From: Rosellinia necatrix
Taxonomy: Eukaryota; Ascomycota; Sordariomycetes; Xylariales; Xylariaceae
Direction: 5' to 3'
Length of the DNA: 64,000 bases
Assembly: GCA_021209875.1 (NCBI GenBank)
Contig: JAGYVD010000009.1
Location: forward strand, 558,001 to 622,000
Within the stretch, counting starts at the first letter, position 1, and each line of letters begins with the position of its first letter. The position numbers were made by a program, and so were the translations under genes. Under the pieces are notes generated by a model that had not been told where the DNA came from, did no database searches, and worked only from the letters and a program-made list of their open reading frames with translations. Shown here piece by piece: positions 46,976 to 59,128 of the stretch.

Positions 46976-49900
46976 ATGGCATCACCAGTCGTCGCACTCC
47001 CGAACGGTGCCCCCGCGTCGTCGCCCATGCATCTAGATCCCAAACCCGATGCTTCGCACCCCGTCGTCGCTACGACAAAGCGCAAACGCGAATCGAGCAC
47101 CGACGATGACAGACTGCCAAATGGCGCCGACGTCGATAGCTCTGACGCACTCCCTGTCGAGGCCGCTTCGGATCCCTCGAAGCGCAACCTAATTTCTACA
47201 GAGATGACCCAGAATTATTATCTGCTTCTCCAAAGGTGTGGTACATTCCTGCATCCGTCATGTCGTCGTCATCGTGCACTTGTCTCGCCGCCCCCTTTGA
47301 TGCCGTATCCGCCATGCTCGGGTTTTCATGCTCACCATTACCTCTCCCTAGATTTGACCCGACACCCTCCCTTCTGAAGCGCCCGCTCTCTGAGCCAGAC
47401 CTAACTGGTGAGCCTCACGCTAAGCGCCAGAAGTCTGTGGAGGACAAGCTACCACGTTCCATCGCCGACAAGGTTGCTCAGGATAGATATGACCGTGTCG
47501 AGGCAATCATCGCTGATCTCAAATCATCCATTACCGACCAGCTTGCCGAACTGCAGCATGCGGAAGAGGGGGAAGATTATACCACCCGCGACGCCGCCAT
47601 TGCACGTGTGCTGGAATTCAAGAAGAACGCTTACGGCCTGTTCAAGCGGGAGCTATCCTATCCCAAGCCGTCTCCGGGCCTCGAGGCGTTGGAAGTACTT
47701 AATCCGATCGGTGATTTGTCGTCGAACGCCAGCGGAAATGTGATGCTCACCGTCTATGGCGATGCCCCAAGACCACGGCAACTTTATTCGAGCCTTCAAC
47801 AGCCCGTCTCGGCAACCGCCGATTCGAATGCCGGCTTTCGCGCCCTCAGGGAAATAGGCCTCCCTAACGGCGTCAAACTCGCGAAAGTTGTCCCTTATGT
47901 TTTCCCGCCCCCCGTGGACAAAGACAAGAAGTCCAAGACTCTGGGAGAGTTATTCCCTGCCCCACGAACGTTGCCTTCTCTACCTCCGCCCAAGGCGCCC
48001 AAGAGCACCACCAAAGGCGTCCAAGTCGGTTGGCACAGGCCCGAGCTGACTGAGAAGTCGAAATATCGGGCCGGCTCTTACTTCAGCCAACCACTTTCTA
48101 CGGGGAAGTGGCTCGACTATAGCAATGCTTCGCCTACATCTCAGGTTATGACGAAGCAGCGTGAACGGGCTCTCAGTCTCGCAGGTAACAAACCTTCGTC
48201 TATTGAATTGGAGACGTCAGAGCTGGAGTCTCTCTTCCGTGGTGCATTCTCCAGTTTCGCACCCTCAAAGGACGACTCGGCTGCCATGGTCTCATCGGGT
48301 TTGATTAGCCAAACTGTATGGTGGCAAAAACTCGGCCAGCGCAGCTTCGATCGCTTGATCGATTCTGAACGTGTCGAGAATACTACGGATGAGAGTGCCC
48401 AGACACAGACGAATCAAATCGAAGAGATTGACGAACAGCTAATCCAAAAAGCAATTGACGAGTGGGACGACAATGCAATAGACCCCAGCTTAGAAGACGC
48501 TTGCTGCCCTCAGAAACCAGATGCCGAAAAAGACGCCGACGATATTCTCCAGGACGTATCTGACATGATCCAGACCCTCATATCGTATCAAAAGAACCGT
48601 AACTTGACGCTCCCTAGTGCAGCTAGTCAAAGCCGATATGCTTCAGACCCCGCACACAGTGACATGTTAACGAACGGGACGCAAGCACAGCCGGGTGAAG
48701 AGGAGACGGCCACGTACGAGGCCCTCCGGGCCCAGCTTCTGTTCATTATCCAAATGCTGCCGCCATACACCGTTGCTCGTCTCAATTCCGACAAATTAGA
48801 GGAGCTGAACATCTCGACGAAGATTGAAATCCGCACCGACGAATATCAGGGCACTATGGAGGAGGACGAAGGAGCTGTCCGCGCGAGGGCCACGCAAACA
48901 GCTGCCGTTGCTGCCAATACTAGGCCAGTTTCGCATCGGCCATCCGTCTCGGCCACCAATATGCAGTATAGCCAGCAGTATCACCAGAGTGTGACCCGGG
49001 CCCCGGCACCAGCTCCGCAGTTTTACTCGACTCAGACCCCGGTCCGGCCACCCCAGCCCGCAGCGCAACGGGTACCGCAGACTATGCCGCCCAACTACCA
49101 GCAGAGGCCTCCCTCCAATACAGGTTACCGTCCACCCAACGCCTATCCAAACACGGGTTACAATCAACAGTACGCCAAGCCCACGTCCGGGTACTCACAG
49201 GCCTCGTATGCTTCGACACCAACGCAAAGCCGTCCCATGTATTCAAATCCTAACTCTAAATATGTTCCCGGTTACAATACATTGGGCCACCTGGGCAACC
49301 CTTCCCCACAAACCCGCTTTCAAGCGTATTCTCACCCCCCCAATACCCAGCCTCCTGCGCATTACACACACCAGCCTTACCAGACCCATCAATCGCCCGC
49401 CCCGACGCCTTCACACGCACCGTATGGGCATTACGCCAACGGCACAGCTGCCATGCCCCCGCGGACAACAGCCTCTCCCCATATTCACCATCAGCAACCG
49501 CATTCCCCGCATGTGCCACAGCAGGCATATCATTCCGCTGGTACTCCCACCCGTCAGCCCTCCTACGGCAGTCAGCCGCACATGGCTAATAGCGCGCCTC
49601 GACCTTATTACCCTCCCGCTGGCACACATGTGCCGCCGCCAATGCAAAACCACCAGATGCCGAACCAACATCATACCCCAACACAGCCAAATCCCACGTC
49701 GGGGACCTCTTTCCAAACTTCTCTGAGTTCGCATCAAGTTCAGCAAGCTAGTAAGTAGCTCTCCATGCCCAGTCACATCACCTCAATTCAAGCGCCCTAA
49801 TGATTGGGGGAGGGGGGCGGGATTGGGGGGGTTGTAACCTGGGCCTTGTGGTCAATTGTCGCTGCCGCGCCGATGGGAACCAAACGACTAACTCTCGTAT

Positions 49901-50242
49901 TGGCAGTGGATCAGGCCAAAGCCCGTTTTAATGCTCAACAATCTGCCCAGAAATCCAATGAAAGCCTTGGACATGCCGTTAGTAGCCAAGCACAGATGGG
50001 TTCTTCTGGCCATCCAGGGCCCCCCCGTTGGGCTTGGTGGCATCGGTTTAGGGGCCAACTCAAATCAAATGGTAGCTACTCGGACCGGCAAACCTGGCGG
50101 CGTTAACTTTGCGCAAGCCAGCCCGAGTCCCCAGCCCGTTATGACGAGCATACCACCCCCAATGAATGGAGGCCCACCGATGCAGCATGTAACACCAATA
50201 ACTAATGGCGGTACGGTCCCCACCTCTGGCAAAGGGGCCTAG
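46976..50242 (+). CDS. Large conserved-looking nuclear-type protein with Q/P/Y-rich tail (one frameshift)
   Basis: Three exons: 46976-47235, 47352-49750 and 49907-50242. The introns are 116 nt (GTGTGG...CCTAG) and 156 nt (GTAAGT, GACTAAC branch, GGCAG). Removing one base from the C7 run at 50020-50026 gives 997 residues. As written the frame ends at 50106. There are basic clusters TTKRKRE (about 34-40) and AKRQK, likely nuclear signals. The ordered part (about 75-560) includes SIADKVAQDRYDRVEAIIADLK, FKKNAYGLFKRELSYPKP, VQVGWHRPE and QTVWWQKLGQRSFDR. The last 350 residues are low-complexity Gln/Pro/Tyr/Ser, prion-like. I think it is a fungal chromatin or transcription factor subunit, but that is inference from composition. 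No named family is recognised. Confidence 0.7.
50020..50026 (+). other. Homopolymer frameshift site in the 46976 gene
   Basis: Seven C. Before the run the exon reads QMGSSGHPG; after it the coding-like frame, one base out, reads PVGLGGIGLGANSNQM and ends TSGKGA at 50242. With six C the two join and the gene totals an exact 998 codons including stop. Confidence 0.68.
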
Positions 50243-51956
50243 AAACTTTTGTGTCAGGGGAGAGGAACTATAGTGAGAAATTATCACAGCCGAAAGTTCG
50301 ATTTCATCCACCCAATCCGCTCGGGAGGTGGGCTGCGAGGGGGTTGGTCGGTGATAGTTTAGCGATTATCCCGTAAAGCTAGACCATTGTGATGGTGGCT
50401 CCTACGAAGGAGATTACCACGCATTCAGAACGGTATACGAAAAGACGGTATACGAGTATACTATGAGCCCATATTCTTAGCGACACGACATCTGTACGTT
50501 CTGGGGGTCCGGTGCCACGTCCTTACTAAAGGGCGTTGTATACAATCACCTTGGCCATACGTGGCGGATCACGAGTCACGCCGCTGCCATTTCGGCACGT
50601 TTAGACTTTTTTTTATTTTGAATCGATAGAAGAGCCCAAACCGAGGAATAAAACAGATGCGAGGAATGAACTGGAGTTCGTGCGGCTTTGTTTAGTGTAC
50701 AGCAATTTTTAGGGAGAGGGACAGAAGAACCATGAATACCCCCACTAATGGCATGGAAGGTCGGTGATTATTGAATTTAACAATCGGGTAAATGGGCAGA
50801 TTGGCTGGGTTATTTCCGTGGTTGGTATCGATAATCTGACCGCTTGCTCCGTGGCGGCTCAGGTTCAGGTCGAAGACCCGAGCCCATCCTCTGAGAAGGA
50901 AGAGGGGGTTGGGGAGCAGGACGAAGACGTGAAAAGCCATTGTTGTAGTACTGTATAAAAAGGGATTTTTTAGGGGATCAAAATCGACTGAGAAGGCCGG
51001 AGGTATTCGATCCTGGCTACCCGAATAACCTACCTCGTTAGACAACACATAAGTCCATCGAGAGAGAATCACGGGCTCTTATATGTACGAGTCCCAAGTA
51101 CTTAAGACCACGGCTTGATGGGATTTGTCGAGGCGCGAGCTAGGAAGACCCCCGGGAGACAGAACCTAACCTTTACTTAATTCTACATGTATTTTTTTGT
51201 GCCCTTGATCAAGGGATTCCCGACCTTTTGTGTGCACGCTTACTGACAACGGGTGTAGTGAGACGTAGCTTCTCCAGATGCCACCACTGACCAAAAGAGC
51301 TTTCTTCATATGTCTGCTCAGGGTTCTGATTTTTGAGACCTGACTTGTCTAGCACTCTGAACTCCTGTCATCCTTGCCTAGATCCATAATGAAACCAAGT
51401 CGTTCTCCACATCCTAACCGAAATCTAAGACAAAACATTACTTCTCAAGAATATGAACCAAGATTGCTCCAGTGAAGCCAGTTAAGCCAGAGAGATTACA
51501 TAATGAACTGTGCATAACCACATTTTCTAATTGTTGCTCCATGTCACAGGACATCCCAGCTCATCTTTCTTTGGTATATACAGAAAATGACACGGCGAAG
51601 ACTGAATCTTCTGATAACACCATGTACGAGTGCGTTGAAGCAACAGAGTTGTTGAATGACCCCAAGCCGAAAAGGCTGCTGATGCCCCCCGGGCGCTCTA
51701 GTTAAAAAAGCACTTGCAACGCCTGATGAATGCATGCAAGGTATATTCCGTAGACATTTCAATTTTCTGTCGTCCTTTTGTCCGCCATGAACCGACCCGT
51801 GTGTAAAAAAAAAAGATATCACGCGCCCCTTAGAGAACAGTTGAGTTGCCCCCCCTTTGACCCTGCCGACTCGTCCAAGTTGAATCACGATGCAGCCCCG
51901 GCACGCCTGACCTTAACCCGCAATCCCAGAATCAAGAATTAATACAGCCATGTTTT
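50243..51956. other. Intergenic between convergent genes
   Basis: Contains the 3' ends of the nuclear-type gene and of the SHMT gene. Small frames at 50692-51072 (-) and 51472-51705 (+) have no recognised domain or splice partners. Confidence 0.45.
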
Positions 51957-53605
51957 TTAGACGCCGGCATCGACTCTCCAGCCCTCAACGGGGAGAGGGA
52001 AGGTCAGGCACCAGGCAGCGACCTCCTTCCTGAGCTCGTTGATCTTGGCAATCTCACCGCTGGCCACCTTAGCCCTGAAGTCCTTGAGCTTGTTAGCCTC
52101 CTTGGGTAGGCTGCTCTGTACCTCGCGGCAAATCTTAATGGCTTGGTCGATATAGTCGGCAACACGCTCGAAGTCCTGCTCGCCGAAACCACGCGAGGTC
52201 ATGGCAGGGGTACCAATACGCAGACCACCAGGGGTTAGGGCGGACTTGTCGCCGGGGACGCTGTTCTTATTGCAAGCAATGTTGAAGTTCTCGAGGACGG
52301 CCTCCACTCGAGCACCATCCAGAGGGATTGGCCGTAGATCGAGCAGGACCATGTGTGAGTCAGTGCCACCTGATACCAACGTGTAGCCGAGTGCCTTGAA
52401 CTTGTGCTCCAGAGCCTTGGCGTTCGCGACCACCTTTTGCTGGTACGACTTGAACTCGGGGTTAGCGGCCTGCTTTAGGGCCACGGTCAGAGCAGTGATA
52501 GTGTGGTTGTGGGGGCCACCTTGGTGACCGGGGAAGACGGAGAAGTTGATCTTGTCCTCCAGGTCGTACTTGATCTCCTTTCCGGACTTGTCGGTGCTGC
52601 GTACACCTTTACGGAAGAAGATCATGGCACCACGAGGTCCACGGAGTGACTTGTGCGTAGTGGTGGTGACGACATCGGCGTAAGGGAAGGGCGACTGAAT
52701 GCACTCGGCGGCAATGAGACCGGAGATGTGAGCCATATCTACGACGAGGTAAGCGCCGACTGAATCGGCAATCTTGCGCATACGGGCATAGTCGATTTCG
52801 CGGCAGTACGCGGACGTTCCAGCAACCAGAATCTTGGGGCGGAACAATTGAGCGTTCTCCTCGAGCCTGTCGTAGTCGATGATGCCCGTCTCAATGTTGA
52901 CACGGTACGGCATCGTCTCAAAGTACGTAGAAACAACCGAAATCCTACGAGCGCCAGGGTCAGCTTCGCCCTAAAACGGTGGCCAATAGACACGATCTAG
53001 TTCATACTTCTTAGCGGGCGTCTGGTACCCGTGGCTCAAGTGACCGCCGTGAGGGAGATCCAAGCCCATCAATCGGCTTCCGGGAGGCATGATAGCCTGA
53101 TAAACCTGCAGATTGGCAGGGCTACCACTCAAGCACTGGACATTGACGCCCCATTTCGCGGAGTCGAGGTGGAAGGCCTCGAGAGCACGCTTTTGGCAAA
53201 GCAGCTCGATGGCGTCGATGTGCTCGTTACCACCGTAGTAACGTGCGCCAGGAAGGCCCTCAGAGTACTTGTTGGACATGGGGGATCCCAGAGCGTCGAA
53301 AACAGCACGCGACGTGACATTTTCGGAGGCAATCAGGATAATCGACTCTCTCTGGCGCTGGATCTCTTTTTTCTGTTCGACCGTCAGCTACCGGATGCCA
53401 CAATACTGTGTCGTAGGATCGACTAGAGGGGGGTTTAGACGTACCATAATCTCAGCAACCTCGGGGTCAGAGTCCACAAGGGACTTCTCGAGCATCTGGT
53501 GGCGCGTCAGTCAGCATTACCTATTCACTCGCGAGAAACCCATGGAGGCCCGTCTTATTCGGTACTGACATCTTTATGCCCTTGGGAAAGAGCGTAGGAA
53601 CTCAT
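51957..53605 (-). CDS. Serine hydroxymethyltransferase, cytosolic
   Basis: Four minus-strand exons: 53605-53570, 53495-53445, 53372-53008 and 52944-51957. The introns are 74, 72 and 63 nt, each with a GCTGAC-type branch; phases close to 479 residues. The PLP-dependent enzyme interconverts serine and tetrahydrofolate with glycine and methylene-tetrahydrofolate, feeding one-carbon metabolism. The PLP lysine is K249 in [15 protein letters not shown]. Other family landmarks are [65 protein letters not shown] and [12 protein letters not shown]. The N-terminus ([12 protein letters not shown]) is short and not presequence-like, so the cytosolic form is inferred. A TG-type microsatellite sits about 60 bases upstream of the start. 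Confidence 0.97.
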
Positions 53606-53665
53606 GGCGACGATGGTATTTGGCCTAACGGGAGAGGGAGAGAGGCGTGATACAGACGTGTGCGA

Positions 53666-53718
53666 GTGTATGTGTATGTGTATGTGTATGTGTACGTGTA
53701 TGTGTACGTGTATGTGTG
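53666..53718. repeat. (TGTGTA)n microsatellite
   Basis: TGTGTATG / TGTACG units over about 50 bases, upstream of the SHMT start codon, possibly within its 5' UTR. Confidence 0.9.
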
Positions 53719-54568
53719 AATGTATATGTGAAAGAGAGTGTAGAGAGTACAGGGATAAGGACTAGAGGAGGACGGAATTGGGGTCGAGGAGAGGGATTGA
53801 AAAGTTGCTGGAGGGGAAAAAGAGGGAGATGAGGAGCAGCAATGGTGGGGTTCCTCTGCATATTTCTGCGCCGATGGCGGGATGACGGCGGGGTGAGTTA
53901 GGTTCCTGGTTACGCTAAGTGCTGATTGCACGCCAGCAATATAGTAAGCCCAGGATCGGCTCAGCGCAGCGTGTGGTTGGCTGGAGCCGGGGACCGAGTA
54001 CCTACCCGAGGTGCCTTCTAGCCCACCGGGTACCTATCTGCTGCACAACCCTCGTAATCCGAACCTTGTTGGAAGACTCTGGTCTAGCCACAGCATCCGT
54101 TGGCGGCTGCAGCCTTCTACCTACATACTTGCCCAAGTCTGTGCTACCTAAGTACCTACCTGATCTACCTGATGTACTGTACCAGGTAAGTACTTAGGTT
54201 TAGGTAGGTAGGCAAGGTAACAGGTTAGGGACGACACCGAAATCCCGACATCCCGACTGTTCCATCTTGACTCCAGACAATTCGTGATATCCAACACTTG
54301 GGCTGGTCTCAACGCCTAGATACCCATACGGAGACGATGTTTGCATGCGCGCTTCGAGCTCGGGTGGGCTGATTAGTTGCAGAGATCCGTTTCGCGTCCA
54401 GAGTACGCCGAACTGCTTATTGCTTACTACTACGTTGCTTATAGCACCCCGACCTGGCGGCCTATGTCCTCGCATGGCACCCTCCTCCCTCCTCCCTCCG
54501 GCGATTATAAAGTTATAACGGTACCTACCTACTTACCTAGGTATATAGGTACCTACTCAAGTACCCAT

Positions 54569-54657
54569 CTCCTTCGCCTGTAGTGGTGTCTCCTTCGCCC
54601 GTAGTGGTGTCTCCTACGTCCGTAGTGGTCAACCTACGTCCGTAGTGGTCAACCTAC
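54569..54657. repeat. 20-base tandem repeat, four copies
   Basis: Units share CGTAGTGGT: two read CGTAGTGGTGTCTCCT and two read CGTAGTGGTCAACCTACGTC. Period is 20-21 bases. Confidence 0.85.
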
Positions 54658-55100
54658 AAAATCACAGTTGGCATCCAATTCGTCCATTCTCCTAGCGCGT
54701 ACTTCGCCCACTCGATTCGACCTACCACGCATCTACTACGCATCTTAGCTATCTAGATTCGGATGCATGCGGGGTGCTCTTAAAACGCGGGGTGCTTGAC
54801 GTAGGGCCTTTTTGGCCTAGCCGTAAACTAGCGACCAGACAAGACCGCCGGCATCATGAACAGTCGTTGTTGTATGGGTTCTTGAGGCACACACCCCTGC
54901 ATGCGGCTGGGTCGAACCGTGCTCGGTGTCTCGGAAAGAACCCGGAGATGCGAACATCCCCCGTCGGGGGCTGGCAGCAGACACGTGAGCGGAGACGTGA
55001 CCGTCGGGCCGTGTAATGCATACGTTGGCAATGCCTTCGCCCGGCCCAGAAAGCAAGATGGTTCAACTTCCGTCCCCTCGAGATACCGGCCAGGCCGAAC

Positions 55101-55313
55101 TTGGGGCGAGACCTACTGCCGGGAGATTACAGTGGCCGAGGATCGGGTGCCAACAACGTCGGAAGGGCATTGACGAATGCCGAAATCGTCGCCTTTGCCT
55201 CTGCGCTTCCCTGCTTTGTCGGCCCGGGCGGGAACTGGTTGAGAAACAATTACGTCTCGTTTCGGGAGACGTCAGTGTTGCCCGCCGCCAACTTGACGTT
55301 TGAAACCATCTAG
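55101..55313 (+). CDS. Possible gene fragment, unrecognised
   Basis: A 70-residue open frame in a GC-richer patch. Its second half (RALTNAEIVAFASALPCF, then NWLRNNYVSF and AANLTFETI) looks protein-like. An overlapping frame at 55016-55303 is equally open, there is no upstream exon I can justify and no family is recognised. Listed only as a candidate fragment. Confidence 0.18.
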   Translation: MGRDLLPGDYSGRGSGANNVGRALTNAEIVAFASALPCFVGPGGNWLRNNYVSFRETSVLPAANLTFETI

Positions 55314-58044
55314 GTAATCCACCTCCCGGTGTGTTAGCGAAGATGGGGTTTCAAGGCTCGTTGGGTAAAAGTGGCGTGACTAGCACCTCTATGCTGGGCA
55401 TATTCACCATGGTTCCCGTCATGCATCCTCCAGGAGCATTTACCGTCCTCGCCTCCTCCTTTCTCTTGATGGCCATAACTTAAAGTCCTAATTCGTTAAT
55501 ACTCAGTCATGAAAGCTCTATCGGACACCGAATTTATTGTGGAATCGCTGCTTTGGACAACTATTCTCTACCAGAGAAGCGAAATCTAGGCCGTGGGAAA
55601 GATGCAATCCTTGTTTTGGGGGAATGGTGCTCTTAGCCACAGACACGCCCACCTGGTGTCACGGTACAGGAATGCAATACTAATTTCGGGGAATATCAGA
55701 CAGAGTGCGCACTTATTAGAGATGGGATGGTCTGGCAACCATCCCAGTGGTATCCCATCTGGGTTCTGAGAGGTGTGCAGGTTTTTCGAGATTTGTCCAA
55801 AATCAACAATATACCACAATACCACTGTTGCAAGATTGCAAGATAACAAAAATAAGACGTTATCAAGCCGAGCGCTTGACCATTTGCATCCACTCATATA
55901 CTGTTACAGCCGTACTGTGAGACTTGGGTATCCTGAGGTATTACAGGACACTGATACAGAACACATTTTGGATTTTATTTGAGTCTCGCATGGCGAATGG
56001 CAGGAAATCTCCCTCCATATTCCACACTTATTATTGCTACTGTTGCCGCCGCGTTAATCCGGACGATATGGATTTCATATCCAGAAAGGAGTACTGCTGC
56101 CCTTGAAATTGGTACCAAGGCTGCCCGTTGACACTTGAGACTTGTCCGATAAACGACGAATAAATTCCAATGATGCCCACGATACTGCATGCTGCTTACA
56201 GGAGAAGACCGAAAGCAAACAGATCCAACCCTGATTTACAGGGCGTGACTCCGTCGGCTCGCAAATATCCCTCATGTTGCGGAGTACGAACAAATATGGG
56301 TAGCTCCTACCACTGTTAAACGGGTCGGTTGCTTGCCTTTCTAAAGTTTCCTCTGACATCTGGGCCTGGACCTAAATGCATATACTGCGGATGGGTCGCG
56401 CAACTTGCGTGATATGTTGAAAATGTTCTTGGGTATTAGTTTTCGAACTGTTTCCCCCATGGTGCTGTCAGTCGTTAGGATCACGGAGTGAGTAGATAGG
56501 CTTGTTCTAGGCCGTAGGGGGGTGTGGTGGTTGTATTTAGGGCTCAGCAGGGTTAACAATTGATTCCTGAACCCTTCAAGACTCAAGGGGGTCCCGAAGG
56601 TCCTTATATACACCCATTTCCAGTACTAGAGCCACCCTAGGTGTCGGGTGGTAGCTAGCAGGGTTATCATTGGACCTGACAGGTACAATGCGCGCCACAA
56701 TCGCTCTAATGCTTTAACGTCGGGAAAACACTTTTAAATCACATTTCCTGTCCTGTCGAAACCCCAGGTTTTGGGAACAGCGACTATTTCGAAAACTTTA
56801 CCCCTGGACTGGAGAGACGTGATCATGTGCTACGGAATCTAATGCCCAGATATCAGGCATTTCTTTCTCTCTGGTACATATTGACAAATACCGGGGATTT
56901 CAGGAATTTCTACAGAAAGAATTTTGGATTATCTGCTTATCTTGGGGAGTTGAGAGTGTATGAGGTTGAATGTGGTGTGGGATCGCTAATATATATTTTA
57001 TTATCCCCGAGCAAGCATCCAAATACCTGTGGATTTATGTGCACAGCATGAAATGGCCCGATATAGGATTCATGCGAGATCAGGAGCGAATTTATTCAAA
57101 AACTATTAAAGATAGAGAGCGCTAGAACGATCAAGCTAATTAACTGCTTGATTGGTTGTATTTCACATGGTAAAGAAAAGAGGCGCTGTAGTAATCCAAG
57201 CCTGCCATACAATAACCAAGTGCAATGTAGATGATAACCCCATCCCTTTAGTGAGACTTCTCAATATCGGATGAGTTGTTAGTTTTACCTCCCCGTTTGT
57301 TTGAAGAACTCTATCGAGTTTGCGACCAAGCACGTGAACTAAGCGCTTTGCCTTAACAGAGGAGCATAGATACTCCTAAAGATTACGAGGAATCGTGTTG
57401 CTAGTTGATCAAATACCTTTAAAAGGAAATTACTAAGTATGGTTAGTCGGAGCCTGCCGGTAGCTCAAAACGCTGGGCAACCTATGCTGAATATGGGTCT
57501 TGTATTTTTCTTTTCTTGTTCTTTGAAACTATAATAGAGTCAATATTGACACACGCAGGATTTATTGAAGGTATATCTGGACTGTTGTTGGCAAGCAGTA
57601 TTATGATAGATCCTCCCCGAGTGGCCAGGTACTTTATATTGGTACAACGAAGATACCCTCTTGTGTTGGGTGGAAAGTAGGGCTTTAGAGTCGGGACTAA
57701 AATGCTATAATGAGCCTTATCTTCGAAGTTGTCTGCGCCTTATTCAATAATCCGAAAAATATATTGTGTTCTAGGTTTCTCTGCAAGAACTTTAGCGCTT
57801 GGCCTTTCGAAACTTACCTAAATAAGCAAGGGGCGGGTTTCCGGTGACCCTAAGTCCGCTGACAGCTGTGTTATACCATCAATCACCGTCTAACCCCATG
57901 GAGTGCTGATGGGTAAACGGGTTCCGCGGGAACTCTAATGCCCATAGAAATAATATCAAGAGGTCTTATATAATGGGCTTAGCTCGTTAATTTAGGCATC
58001 TCTGTTCTGCGATCCTGGATTGACATGCCTATATATGATTCAGA

Positions 58045-59128
58045 ATGCCCTCTTACCTAATTACTGGAGTTTCGAAAGGGCTGGGTGTGAGTTCAAAATA
58101 TGTTGACATAACCCGATAATTTTCTAACCCTCCACCTTAGTTTGAATTCCTTCGCCAACTGTCAAGCGATGAACGGAACACGATAATTGGGCTTGTGCGA
58201 GACAGTCTAGCAACCCAGAAGAAGGTCCAAGAGGAGCTGGGGGGGAGAGCCAACATTTATATTCTACACGGCGACTTGGACAACTATGAGAGTTTGCAAG
58301 TAAGAAGAAGAATCACACCGAATTTTTTCTGACACTAGATGTTATACTGACACGGGCGCCCAGAAAGCTGCGGAAGATGCTGCCAGTATCACAGGAGGGA
58401 GCCTGGATTACCTGATTGCCAATGCGAGTCGCATTTCATATTGGGATTCGTACGATCCGATCGGAGTTTTGTAGGTGGCTACTGAACTGTAGAAATCTCC
58501 ATGAGGGACGTCTGGCGCTGATTTGCCATACGGCACACACAACACAGGCTGCAGCAAGATCGGAAGAGACTCGAAGTGGAGCTCACAAAGCACTACCAAA
58601 CGACTGTCATTGGAAATATCAATCTCTATGGCTTGTTCATGCCGCTTGTTCTTAAAGGAACGGTCAAGAAAGTCGTCGCTATCTCTACTGGTATATCTGA
58701 TCTGAGTATGATCAACCAACTTCAACTCGAGGCGTCACCCCTGTACGCCATTGCTAAGGCAGGGATGAACGTCATGACGGCCAAGTTTTCGGCGCAGTAC
58801 AAGAAGGACGGCGTTCTATTTATGAGTATATGTCCCGGGACGGTGGATGTAGGTCATAATAGGGACAGTACGAAACCCGAGACCCCTCTTCAAAAAAAAA
58901 AAAAAGAAAAGAAAAACTCGCTAACCATACCACGAAGTGACGCCGGAGCAAATGGCGACGATGCATGTACTGATGGCAAAGTTCAAATCGTATGCGCCTC
59001 ATTTTGAACGCCAGGCCACTGCCGAAGAGTCGGTTAGGGATGTAATCTCGGTTTGGGACCGAGCTAGCATCGAGAGAGGGGATGCAGGCCAATTTGTGTC
59101 CCATTTGGGGACTAAGCAATGGCTGTAA
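58045..59128 (+). CDS. Short-chain dehydrogenase/reductase, five exons
   Basis: Exons 58045-58086, 58141-58299, 58364-58470, 58548-58867 and 58938-59128. The introns are 54, 64, 77 and 70 nt, and phases close to 272 residues. The NAD(P) binding motif TGVSKGLG lies at 7-14 (intron 1 cuts directly after it), then GDLDN and IANAS (N87). The catalytic triad is Ser149 (AISTG), Tyr169 and Lys173 (YAIAK). The end, YAPHFERQATAEESVRDVISVWDRAS...GDAGQFVSHLGTKQWL, is typical of fungal NmrA-unlike classical SDRs. The substrate is unknown. The last intron holds a 13-base A run. The last donor was chosen (GTACGA at 58868) because it gives DMTPEQM; GTCATA at 58853 is an alternative. The gene lies alone in AT-rich DNA yet has no stop or frameshift. 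Confidence 0.9.

Larger units (their letters stand above)
53606..58044. other. Gene-poor intergenic region
   Basis: After a TG-rich microsatellite comes a zone of TACCTAGGTA-type motifs (54122-54220 and 54519-54565) and a 20-base tandem repeat. A more GC-rich patch lies at 54800-55320. From about 55.4 kb to 58 kb the DNA becomes AT-rich with only short frames. Nothing convincing except the weak candidate at 55101. Confidence 0.45.

Noticed and set aside
53602..53931. Tyr/Thr-rich 109-residue minus-strand frame upstream of SHMT
   Set aside because: Produced by the TGTGTA microsatellite in the SHMT promoter or leader.
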